The notes beneath the pieces are model-generated. The model was not told the DNA's origin and searched no databases. It saw only the letters and a list, made by a program, of their open reading frames with translations. From a virus: a DNA stretch of 27,690 nucleotides. Positions 1 to 5,195 of this stretch are shown here, piece by piece; the stretch's first letter is position 1, and each line of letters opens with the position of its first letter. The stretch spans positions 1 through 27,690 of the IMG/VR virus record IMGVR_UViG_3300034093_000612; one strand, written 5' to 3'. The translations under genes were made by a program, and so were the position numbers.

Positions 1-66
1 CATGTTGGTTAGAGCAGTGGACTCATAATCCATTGGTGCCGAGTTCGACTCTCGGGGAGCCCACCA
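1..66 (+). tRNA. tRNA with CAT anticodon, Met or Ile2 (5' end cut by window)
   Basis: The first few bases (5' acceptor strand) lie outside the window. A D-arm remnant, an anticodon arm with CAT in the loop CTCATAA, a T-arm with TTCGACT loop and an encoded CCA end are visible. The anticodon region resembles bacterial tRNA-Ile2, where CAT is modified to read AUA, so Ile2 is as likely as Met. It is the first visible member of the tRNA array. Confidence 0.85.
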
Positions 67-73
67 GAGATAT

Positions 74-149
74 GTACGCATGACCCGAATGGCTAGGGAG
101 CGGATTGCAAATCCGTATCATGCAGGTTCGAATCCTGTTGCGTACTCCA
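74..149 (+). tRNA. tRNA-Cys (GCA)
   Basis: Full cloverleaf. The acceptor GTACGCA pairs with TGCGTAC, the anticodon loop is TTGCAAA, the T-loop is TTCGAAT, and CCA is encoded after discriminator T. Confidence 0.95.
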
Positions 150-158
150 AGATAGTTG

Positions 159-187
159 TTGACTTTTAATCATTATTGATGTATAAT
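159..187 (+). promoter_or_regulatory. sigma70-like promoter inside the tRNA array
   Basis: TTGACT (159-164), a 17-nt spacer and TATAAT (182-187). The -35 continues as TTGACTTTTAATC and the -10 is preceded by G, as in the other promoters of this phage. Predicted start is near 194. The leader 194-252 has complementary CCTC/GAGG and CTTTACGTAAAG segments but no ORF. It should re-initiate transcription for the downstream tRNAs. Confidence 0.8.
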
Positions 188-252
188 AAAGTTTCTGAAG
201 TCCTCTCTGAGTCTTTACGTAAAGTCGGAAGCCTGAGGCATTAGAAAAGGTT

Positions 253-284
253 TGGTAGGTTTTTCCTTATACAAAAACCTACCA
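253..284 (+). other. perfect 12-bp inverted repeat (RNA hairpin)
   Basis: TGGTAGGTTTTT (253-264) pairs perfectly with AAAAACCTACCA (273-284) around an 8-nt loop, four bases before tRNA-Glu. There is no T-run after the stem, so it is not a standard terminator. It may be a processing or stability element. Confidence 0.75.
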
Positions 285-288
285 CTAT

Positions 289-363
289 ACTGCGTTCGAC
301 TTCAGGTGAGGTCATCACCCTTTCAAGGTGACTAGATGGGATCGTTACCCATACGCAGTACCA
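289..363 (+). tRNA. tRNA-Glu (TTC)
   Basis: The acceptor ACTGCGT pairs with ACGCAGT. The anticodon stem TCACC/GGTGA holds loop CTTTCAA (anticodon TTC). The T-stem ATGGG/CCCAT holds loop ATCGTTA, which departs from the usual TTCGANN. CCA is encoded. The odd T-loop lowers certainty slightly. Confidence 0.85.
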
Positions 364-370
364 GAATTTC

Positions 371-456
371 GGAGAATGAGCAGCATTGGTGACTGCAGCG
401 GACTGTAAATCCGTCGCCTTACGGCACACTTGGTTCGATTCCAAGATTCTCCACCA
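371..456 (+). tRNA. tRNA-Tyr (GTA), long variable arm
   Basis: An 86-nt class II tRNA. GGAGAAT pairs with ATTCTCC, the anticodon loop is CTGTAAA (GTA), there is a long variable arm and a TTCGATT T-loop, and CCA is encoded. Confidence 0.95.
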
Positions 457-658
457 AATCTCGTTACTACTTTCGTTAAAGTAGCGTTTGACTAGCGATA
501 GAGGTTCGGTGGCAGAAGACCGTTAGCGAGTGTATACGACCCACTCAGGCTCTGATAGGCAGAATCTTAACTGCACACAGACTTTGAATAAATGGAGATG
601 GACAGAGTAACTGCTCAATTAAGGGCTGGCATGGAAACCAGTAGCTTATACTTATTTT
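457..658 (+). other. structured non-coding spacer between tRNA-Tyr and tRNA-Asp
   Basis: About 200 nt without a convincing gene. Several local hairpins are visible: CTACTTT/AAAGTAG around CGTT near 468-485, CGGT/ACCG near 508-523, GAGTG/CACTC near 528-546, GCAG/CTGC near 560-574, and CTGG/CCAG near 626-641. This density suggests a stable phage RNA, in the manner of the extra stable RNAs of the T4 tRNA region. No family is recognised and the ends are uncertain. Confidence 0.4.
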
Positions 659-733
659 GGCTCGTTCGTATAGGGGTTATTACGTCGGATTGTCTATCCG
701 ATCACGGGAGTTCGAGTCTCCCACGAGTCGCCA
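659..733 (+). tRNA. tRNA-Asp (GTC)
   Basis: GGCTCGT pairs with ACGAGTC (one G-T), the anticodon loop is TTGTCTA in stem TCGGA/TCCGA, the T-loop is TTCGAGT, the discriminator is G and CCA is encoded. Confidence 0.95.
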
Positions 734-738
734 GTTTT

Positions 739-794
739 AGGATCCGTCCAGCAAATCAAAAAAATTCAACTTGTAATTGAAAAATAAGGATCCT
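739..794 (+). ncRNA. recurrent stem-closed RNA element, copy A
   Basis: AGGATCC (739-745) pairs with GGATCCT (788-794). It is followed on the inner 5' side by GTCCAGCAA (746-754) and after the 3' strand by GTTGTTTATTA. An inner TTCAA/TTGAA hairpin lies at 765-781. The same layout recurs at 964-1022, 2868-3074 and 5196-5291 with different but complementary stem sequences. It begins 5 nt after the CCA of tRNA-Asp, so tRNA processing could set its ends. Function unknown. Confidence 0.6.
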
Positions 795-806
795 GTTGTT
801 TATTAT

Positions 807-881
807 GCCTCGTTAGCTCAGTGGTAGAGCAGTGCTTTTACACGGCGAAGGTCGGCAGTTCGAAACTGTCACGAGGTACCA
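807..881 (+). tRNA. tRNA-Val (TAC)
   Basis: GCCTCGT pairs with ACGAGGT, and the T-arm is GGCAG-TTCGAAA-CTGTC. The anticodon region CTTTTACACGG matches Val TAC, with loop TTTACAC. The anticodon stem GTGCT/GGCGA has two G-T pairs and a terminal G-A mismatch, so it is somewhat weak. CCA is encoded. Confidence 0.88.
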
Positions 882-887
882 AGTTAT

Positions 888-958
888 TGCGGGTATTCAG
901 GGTATCGGTAAGTCTCATAAGCTCTACCTAGTAGGTTCGAATCCTACACCCGCAACCA
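888..958 (+). tRNA. aberrant tRNA with CAT anticodon (Met-like), possibly decayed
   Basis: The acceptor TGCGGGT/ACCCGCA and T-arm GTAGG-TTCGAAT-CCTAC are perfect and CCA is encoded. The gene is only 71 nt. The D-arm region (897-908) does not form a normal 4-bp stem. The anticodon stem TAAGT/GCTCT flanking CTCATAA has only three pairs unless a C is bulged. It is either an unusual but active tRNA-Met or a pseudogene in an early stage of decay. Confidence 0.6.
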
Positions 959-963
959 GTTTT

Positions 964-1022
964 AGGTTAAGTTCAGCAATATAAAAAGGCTGTCTGCTAG
1001 GACTTTAAACTAGTGTTAACCT
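964..1022 (+). ncRNA. recurrent stem-closed RNA element, copy B
   Basis: AGGTTAA (964-970) pairs with TTAACCT (1016-1022). It is followed inside by GTTCAGCAA (971-979) and outside by GTTATTTTATG. A weak CTAG/CTAG hairpin lies at 997-1013. It starts just after the CCA of the preceding tRNA and ends 10 nt before tRNA-Thr. Compared with copy A every variable stem base has changed yet pairing is kept, which supports an RNA structure. Confidence 0.62.
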
Positions 1023-1032
1023 GTTATTTTAT

Positions 1033-1106
1033 GCCCTTTTAGTATAATGGTATTACACCTGTTTTGTAATCAGGTTACGGCAGTTCGATTCTGTCAAGGG
1101 GCACCA
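1033..1106 (+). tRNA. tRNA-Thr (TGT)
   Basis: GCCCTTT pairs with AAGGGGC (one T-G), the anticodon is TGT in loop TTTGTAA, the T-loop is TTCGATT and CCA is encoded. Confidence 0.93.
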
Positions 1107-1108
1107 TC

Positions 1109-1185
1109 TATAAGCACATACTCTACGCCCGATTAGTAAGGGAGATAGCGACTAAACGCTGAAGGAAAGTTTAAATGTGTTTATA
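1109..1185 (+). ncRNA. RNA element closed by an 11-bp stem
   Basis: TATAAGCACAT (1109-1119) pairs with ATGTGTTTATA (1175-1185), 11 bp with one G-T. Inside are AGCG/CGCT around ACTAAA and a CTC/GAG pairing. It fills the whole gap between tRNA-Thr and tRNA-Met. It lacks the CAGCAA signature of copies A, B and those at 2868 and 5196, so it is either a different class or a diverged member. Confidence 0.5.
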
Positions 1186-1188
1186 AAT

Positions 1189-1263
1189 GGTGATGTAGCA
1201 CAGTGGTAGTGCACCTCCTTCATACGGAGATGGTCGTTGGTTCAAATCCAACCATCACCACCA
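1189..1263 (+). tRNA. tRNA-Met (CAT)
   Basis: GGTGATG pairs with CATCACC, the anticodon loop is TTCATAC in stem CTCC/GGAG, the T-loop is TTCAAAT and CCA is encoded. Its D-arm and acceptor closely resemble those of tRNA-Thr(GGT) at 1550, suggesting duplication with anticodon change. Confidence 0.92.
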
Positions 1264-1274
1264 AAAGTTTTTAT

Positions 1275-1348
1275 CTCGATGTAGTGAAATGGTATCACCC
1301 GTGCTTTGGGAGCATGTAGCGCAAGTTCGATTCTTGCCATCGAGACCA
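1275..1348 (+). tRNA. tRNA-Pro (TGG)
   Basis: CTCGATG pairs with CATCGAG, the anticodon loop is TTTGGGA, the T-arm is GCAAG-TTCGATT-CTTGC and CCA is encoded. Confidence 0.94.
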
Positions 1349-1369
1349 AGTTATAAGTAGTATGTATTT

Positions 1370-1453
1370 GCCCCGATGGTGGAATGGTAGACACGCTGGT
1401 CTTAGAAGCCAGTGCCGAAAGGCGTGAGAGTTCGAGTCTCTCTTGGGGCACCA
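1370..1453 (+). tRNA. tRNA-Leu (TAG)
   Basis: An 84-nt class II tRNA. GCCCCGA pairs with TTGGGGC, the anticodon loop is CTTAGAA, there is a long variable arm, the T-loop is TTCGAGT and CCA is encoded. Confidence 0.95.
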
Positions 1454-1462
1454 TAGTTTTAT

Positions 1463-1538
1463 TCCCTAGTAGCACAGCGGTAGTTGCACTTGACTGTTAA
1501 TCAAGGTGTCCGTGGTTCGATCCCACGCTGGGGAGCCA
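1463..1538 (+). tRNA. tRNA-Asn (GTT)
   Basis: TCCCTAG pairs with CTGGGGA, the anticodon loop is CTGTTAA in stem TTGA/TCAA, the T-loop is TTCGATC, the discriminator is G and CCA is encoded. Confidence 0.95.
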
Positions 1539-1549
1539 ATTTTAAGAAA

Positions 1550-1624
1550 GCTGATGTAACACAGTGGTAGTGTACTTCCTTGGTAAGGAAGAGGTCGTGA
1601 GTTCAAATCTCGCCATCAGCACCA
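1550..1624 (+). tRNA. tRNA-Thr (GGT)
   Basis: GCTGATG pairs with CATCAGC, the anticodon loop is TTGGTAA in stem CTTCC/GGAAG, the T-loop is TTCAAAT and CCA is encoded. The body is close to tRNA-Met at 1189, while the anticodon stem equals that of tRNA-Gly(GCC) at 2031. Confidence 0.94.
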
Positions 1625-1642
1625 AAGTTTTAGGAGAGTATT

Positions 1643-1777
1643 ATGGCTAATGTTAAGCAAGGTAATTTGACTAAGTCTCCGCAATGGTGGAAACATTTGA
1701 AAGACTTCAAACGTTTCTTTTGGAAAACAGAACGTAAAGCTCAACAAAAAGATATTAAAGGTAGATTGTATGAGTAA
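1643..1777 (+). CDS. small basic conserved phage protein, 44 aa, function unknown
   Basis: A 44-residue protein starting MANVKQGNLTKSPQWWKHLK, rich in Lys, Arg and Trp, with no membrane segment. TAGGAGAG lies 8 bases upstream of the ATG, a strong ribosome binding site. The gene sits inside the tRNA array and its 3' end overlaps the next ORF by 8 bases, so the two are probably coupled. Such short basic proteins are often virion or nucleic-acid-associated, but nothing here decides that. Confidence 0.75.
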   Translation: MANVKQGNLTKSPQWWKHLKDFKRFFWKTERKAQQKDIKGRLYE

Positions 1778-1946
1778 GATGAGTGACGGTGGTAAAGGTT
1801 CATCTCCTAGACCATTTAGTATTAATCAGGATGAATATGAGAAGCGTTGGGATTATATCTTTAGTCGCGATCTCAAAAAAGATGAGTCTGAAGAAAAGGT
1901 TACTAGAAATAATCAAGAGACTCAAGAAGTGTTAAGTAAAAAGTAA
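1770..1946 (+). CDS. conserved phage small protein (SDGGKGSSPRP type), 58 aa
   Basis: The protein begins MSKMSDGGKGSSPRPFS, followed by a charged, probably helical segment (QDEYEKRWDYIFSRDLKKD) and a polar tail. The Gly-Lys-Gly-Ser-x-x-Arg-Pro start followed by a WDxIF-like motif is one I recall from many tailed phages as a conserved protein of unknown function. The start overlaps the upstream gene, and the stop lies 3 nt before tRNA-Trp, so the mRNA runs directly into tRNAs. Confidence 0.78.
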   Translation: MSKMSDGGKGSSPRPFSINQDEYEKRWDYIFSRDLKKDESEEKVTRNNQETQEVLSKK

Positions 1947-1949
1947 AAT

Positions 1950-2024
1950 ATCTCTCTGGTGTAATGGCAGCATCACGGATTCCAAATCCGTTAGGTCAGG
2001 GTTCGAGTCCTTGGGGGGATGCCA
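1950..2024 (+). tRNA. tRNA-Trp (CCA)
   Basis: ATCTCTC pairs with GGGGGAT (two T-G pairs), the anticodon stem CGGA/TCCG holds loop TTCCAAA, the T-loop is TTCGAGT, the discriminator is G and CCA is encoded. Confidence 0.92.
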
Positions 2025-2030
2025 AGTTAT

Positions 2031-2106
2031 GCGGGTGTAGCTCAGTTGGTAGAGCACTTCCTTGCCAAGGAAGATGTCAGGAGTTCGAGCCTCCTTACCC
2101 GCTCCA
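2031..2106 (+). tRNA. tRNA-Gly (GCC)
   Basis: GCGGGTG pairs with TACCCGC, the anticodon loop is TTGCCAA, the D-arm is canonical, the T-loop is TTCGAGC and CCA is encoded. Together with tRNA-Gly(TCC) at 6977 it gives the phage two Gly isoacceptors. Confidence 0.96.
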
Positions 2107-2137
2107 AGTTTTTAATGGAGAAGTAAAAGGTGTAATC

Positions 2138-2620
2138 ATGCGTAAAATCGATATAGATGAAGTTAAAGCATTCATTGAAAGCCAAAGTCCAGAGACAAAG
2201 ATCTACATTGGTGGAGACTCTGAACGATTTAATATTGGAAATGATTGGTACGCAGATTACACACTTGCAATTGTTGTTCACATTGATGGTAAACACGGTT
2301 GTAAGATTTTCGGTGAAGTGCAACGTGAACGTGACTGGGATCAAAAGAAAAACAGACCACGTATGCGTTTGATGAATGAAGTATACAAAATTGCAGAGTT
2401 GTACAACAAGTTGCATGATGTGCTAGAAGATAGGATTGTTGAAGTTCACTTGGACATTAACCCAAACGAAATGCACGGTAGCTCTTGTGTTATCAACGAA
2501 GCAACTGGCTACATTCGTGGTATGTGTAACGTAGTGCCAATGGTTAAGCCAAACGCATTCGCTGCATCATACTGTGCTGATAGAATGAAACACATTCTGT
2601 CTGAACGTAAAGCTGCTTAA
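2138..2620 (+). CDS. RNase H-like protein of the YkuK/DUF458 family
   Basis: A 160-aa protein. The pattern IYIGGDSERF, TLAIVVHIDG, then REGxRD-like charged residues, VEVHLDINPNE and INEATGYIRGM matches the YkuK family (DUF458), which has an RNase H-like fold with acidic residues D29 (GGDSE), D115 (HLDIN) and E131 region. A nuclease role on RNA or RNA-DNA hybrids is inferred from fold membership. The frame stays open back to 1964, but that would translate two tRNAs. The ATG at 2138, after GGAGAAGTAAAAGG, is the sensible start. It lies 31 nt after tRNA-Gly and 9 nt before the next ORF. An RNA-acting role would fit the RNA-rich surroundings. Confidence 0.8.
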   Translation: MRKIDIDEVKAFIESQSPETKIYIGGDSERFNIGNDWYADYTLAIVVHIDGKHGCKIFGEVQRERDWDQKKNRPRMRLMNEVYKIAELYNKLHDVLEDRIVEVHLDINPNEMHGSSCVINEATGYIRGMCNVVPMVKPNAFAASYCADRMKHILSERKAA

Positions 2621-2629
2621 GGATAATAT

Positions 2630-2854
2630 ATGTGGTGGATCAAACTTAAAGATAAACAAGCGTATGAAAATCTTATGAGACAGTATGGGGTTGAACCTCG
2701 TATTCTAAGAGATGACGGTGATTATATTCAAGTTGAATTTAGTCAAGCTGCTCTTAGTGCTTGGATTCAAGCTGGATACTGGTTTGGTGGTCCACCAAAC
2801 ATCTTTGTAAGAACATATAAAAAATGTTTGACTTTCTTTAAGAATCTGCTATAA
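2630..2854 (+). CDS. small protein of unknown function, 74 aa
   Basis: MWWIKLKDKQAYENLMRQYG opens a compact alpha/beta-looking protein that ends in a basic, aromatic tail (RTYKKCLTFFKNLL). AAGGATAA upstream gives a good ribosome site, and the gene is 9 nt behind the YkuK-like gene, so they form one unit. The last 27 bases contain the -35 and most of the -10 of the promoter for the next operon, so coding and promoter sequence overlap. Not recognised. Confidence 0.65.
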   Translation: MWWIKLKDKQAYENLMRQYGVEPRILRDDGDYIQVEFSQAALSAWIQAGYWFGGPPNIFVRTYKKCLTFFKNLL

Positions 2855-2855
2855 T
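2828..2855 (+). promoter_or_regulatory. promoter for structured RNA and bug-type gene
   Basis: TTGACT (2828-2833), a 16-nt spacer and TATAAT (2850-2855). The -35 extends as TTGACTTTCTTT. Predicted start is near 2862, six bases before the terminal stem of the RNA at 2868-3074. The promoter overlaps the 3' end of the upstream ORF. Confidence 0.75.
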
Positions 2856-2867
2856 AGTGTTAGAAAT

Positions 2868-3074
2868 GGGATGACTTCAGCAAGTTTAAAAGAACTTACT
2901 AAAGAGTGCCACTAAAGGAGGACCACCGTAAGGTGTAATTACGTGGCTGGGCAATGAAGCTGAAACAAAATAATGACTCTGGAAAGACAGAACAATGATG
3001 GTAGACCATCTGATTTACGCTGGGTTTTAAAAGAGCGTGGTTCCAAGTAAACCGATAAACGTCCCGATCATCCC
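2868..3074 (+). ncRNA. 207-nt structured RNA/leader, copy E of the recurrent element
   Basis: The terminal stem GGGATGA (2868-2874) pairs with TCATCCC (3068-3074). Inside the 5' strand comes CTTCAGCAA (2875-2883), the signature shared with copies A, B and C. The 3' strand is followed by GATATTTTAT. Internal helices include GCCAC (2908-2912)/GTGGC (2943-2947) enclosing CACC-GTAA-GGTG (2924-2935, a GNRA tetraloop), GATGG/CCATC with a TAGA loop (2997-3010), and GGTTT (3023-3027)/AAACC (3049-3053). It lies between a promoter and the bug-type gene, so it is either a 5' UTR element or a separately stable RNA. No known riboswitch class recognised. Confidence 0.65.
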
Positions 3075-3095
3075 GATATTTTATAAAGGTATATA

Positions 3096-3998
3096 ATGAA
3101 TATTGTAAAAGTTGTTTTATCTTCATTTGTTTTATGCTTGGCTCTGTCTGCCAATGCATTTGATCCTAAATCTAAATCCATTCAAGTTATAATGCCATTT
3201 TCTCCAGGTGGAGGCGTCGATCAAACTTTTAGGCATTTACAAAAGTATGCTGCCAATAAAGGTATTGTAATGGTAGGCGTTTATAAACCAGGAGGTGAAG
3301 GTATTGTATCAATCAATGAATTGAATAACTCGCCAAAAGATGGATACGCTGTTTCAGTAACTACTGCTGCAGTTATTGCAGAGAATAGAGTTCGAGGTAC
3401 AGATGTTTTACCGATAACAGCTATTCGCGATAACATCACCAGTATACTTTCTAGTGTTAAAAGTAATTTAACTACTGTTGATGATTTAGAACGAGCAATT
3501 AAAAATGGCGATAAGATATCTTTAGGGCATGGGGCACCTGCACAAAAATTAGTTTTAGAACAATTTGTAGAATTCACTAAAACAAAACACGAAGCACTAT
3601 TGGTGCCATACAAAGGTGGTGCACCAGTTATTAATGATCTTGTAGCAGGTCATATTGATGTAGGTGTTGTTCCTTACAGTGTTGCTAAAAACCATATTGC
3701 TTCTGGTAAAGTTAACTCACTTGCAATTGCTGCAAAGGAAAAGCCAAAGGGTATTAATGCGTTTAACATCGAACAAAAATATCCTACATGGCAACACTTT
3801 GATGGGTTTGCGTTAGTTGTTTCTAATGGTACTAACGTAGAAGCTGTCAAATGGTGGAGTGGTTTTATGCAGGAATATTTAAATGATCCACAGGTACAAA
3901 ACGATTTTCTGCTAGAAAATACTGTTGCTTCTGCTTTTGGAATTCTAAGTTTAGAAAAGACAATTAAAGCCAGTGTTGGTAGATTACAAAAGAAGTGA
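3096..3998 (+). CDS. Bug/TctC-family periplasmic solute-binding protein
   Basis: A 300-aa secreted binding protein. The N-terminus MNIVKVVLSSFVLCLALSAN is a clear signal peptide with likely cleavage after ANA at residue 22. The mature part begins with the family pattern IQVIMPFSPGGGVDQTFR, then PGGEG, SLGHGAPAQK, VPYKGGAPVINDLVAGHID and a two-lobe periplasmic-binding length. Bug/TctC proteins capture small carboxylates or similar solutes and in bacteria often feed tripartite tricarboxylate transporters. No transporter subunits are here, so the phage would supply only the receptor to the host periplasm. AAAGG precedes the ATG by 8 nt. It follows the structured RNA and is 1 nt from the PP-loop gene. 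It is an auxiliary metabolic gene by character. The family is especially numerous in Burkholderiales, a hint to the host. Confidence 0.88.
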   Translation: MNIVKVVLSSFVLCLALSANAFDPKSKSIQVIMPFSPGGGVDQTFRHLQKYAANKGIVMVGVYKPGGEGIVSINELNNSPKDGYAVSVTTAAVIAENRVRGTDVLPITAIRDNITSILSSVKSNLTTVDDLERAIKNGDKISLGHGAPAQKLVLEQFVEFTKTKHEALLVPYKGGAPVINDLVAGHIDVGVVPYSVAKNHIASGKVNSLAIAAKEKPKGINAFNIEQKYPTWQHFDGFALVVSNGTNVEAVKWWSGFMQEYLNDPQVQNDFLLENTVASAFGILSLEKTIKASVGRLQKK

Positions 3999-3999
3999 T

Positions 4000-5151
4000 A
4001 TGCAAAATTACTACGGCGGATATTATGTAGTTGGTGACGAGAGATTTACCAGCAAAACTATGGCAGCAATTAGAGCCACAGAATTAAACATTCCAATGAC
4101 ATGGAATTTTCATGATGATATTTTCAGCAAGGTTAAGCCTACTGGAAAAGCAGACTTAAAAGAGTTATATAAACAACGTGCCTTGCAGCTTAGAGACAAA
4201 TATGACTATTTAATATTAAATTATAGTGGTGGTAGTGACAGCTGGACTGTACTGCATACCTTTTTAGAAAATAATATTAAACTAGATCATGTCTTTGTCA
4301 AATGGCCAAAGGCTGCTATGGATAAGGGATTTTATACTCCCAATGCTAATGATAGATCTGCTTTTAACTTTGCCAGCGAATGGGATTTTACATTGAAGAA
4401 AGATCTTGAGTGGTTAGCTCAAGCCCATCCAGAGATTAAGATTGAGGTTGGTGATTGGTTAGATAATCTCAATGAAGGTTACTTTACTGACGACTTGTTC
4501 CAAAGAACTGTTAATGATAACTTCATGACAAATCTGTTGAGAGGACATTACGGCAGCGAAACCGAAACGTTATTGGTTGATAAAGGAATGCGTGTTGGTT
4601 CTATCTACGGAGTTGATAAACCAACGATATTGGTTGCTGGCACTAAATGCTTTTTCTATTTTGTAGATCAGGCTACAGCAACATGTCCACCTAGACCAGA
4701 GAATCCAGAAGGTACAGAGTATTTTTATTGGTCACCTGACATGCCGCAAATAGTTGTTGAGCAGGCATATAAAGTATATCAATTGTATAAGGTAAATAAG
4801 AATCTTAATAAAAATCTTATACTTAGTACCTATAGAGATTCTGCGAAAAGACAAACTGAATTGTTGGCTCATATGAAACTGTTTGAAGAATCTTCAGATT
4901 TCATTAGAAGTGTGATTTATCCAGACTGGAACTTTGCAAAGTTCCAAGCCTTTAAGCCCATGCCTGTTCCAGAATTCGATGGAAAGCAAAAGGATTACTG
5001 GTTAGAATGTAGACCAGAAATGCTTGCAATGAAGGATGTATGGAGACATCATTGGAAATCTTACATAGATAAGGTAGACCCAAAATGGTTGCATGAGAAT
5101 AAAGAATTTAGAAAAGCTAGAACACGGTTGCACTATCTGTGTGAAGCATAA
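4000..5151 (+). CDS. PP-loop ATP pyrophosphatase-like protein (SGGSDS), 383 aa
   Basis: The sequence LILNYSGGSDSWTVLH (residues 71-86) is the PP-loop of N-type ATP pyrophosphatases, the superfamily of asparagine synthetase, GMP synthetase, QueC, TilS and PAPS reductase. Such enzymes adenylate a substrate and release pyrophosphate. There is no glutaminase domain. The C-terminal half is rich in Tyr and Trp (for example YWSPDMPQIVVEQAY and WRHHWKSYID) and is not recognised. Substrate unknown; amidation, or modification of a tRNA or nucleoside, is possible. The start at 4000 follows AGAAG and overlaps nothing; an in-frame ATG at 3973 would overlap the Bug gene. It is followed by a promoter. A second PP-loop gene lies at 27199. 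Confidence 0.75.
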   Translation: MQNYYGGYYVVGDERFTSKTMAAIRATELNIPMTWNFHDDIFSKVKPTGKADLKELYKQRALQLRDKYDYLILNYSGGSDSWTVLHTFLENNIKLDHVFVKWPKAAMDKGFYTPNANDRSAFNFASEWDFTLKKDLEWLAQAHPEIKIEVGDWLDNLNEGYFTDDLFQRTVNDNFMTNLLRGHYGSETETLLVDKGMRVGSIYGVDKPTILVAGTKCFFYFVDQATATCPPRPENPEGTEYFYWSPDMPQIVVEQAYKVYQLYKVNKNLNKNLILSTYRDSAKRQTELLAHMKLFEESSDFIRSVIYPDWNFAKFQAFKPMPVPEFDGKQKDYWLECRPEMLAMKDVWRHHWKSYIDKVDPKWLHENKEFRKARTRLHYLCEA

Positions 5152-5155
5152 GTTG

Positions 5156-5184
5156 TTGACTTTTATTCTTACTTAAGGTATAAT
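5156..5184 (+). promoter_or_regulatory. promoter for RNA copy C and DUF2828 gene
   Basis: TTGACT (5156-5161), a 17-nt spacer and GTATAAT (-10 at 5179-5184), beginning 5 nt after the PP-loop stop codon. Predicted start near 5191 places the terminal stem of copy C (5196) almost at the 5' end of the transcript. Confidence 0.82.
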
Positions 5185-5195
5185 AAAAGTTCGTT

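Noticed and set aside
592-780. 62-codon forward frame between tRNAs
   Set aside because: It runs through tRNA-Asp and into RNA copy A, has no ribosome site, and has no plausible protein features.
1964-2137. N-terminal extension of the YkuK-like protein
   Set aside because: It would translate through tRNA-Trp and tRNA-Gly; the ATG at 2138 has a ribosome site and fits the family length.
2868-3074. Group I intron or homing-element remnant
   Set aside because: I see no P3/P7-like core, no endonuclease ORF, and no interrupted gene on either side.
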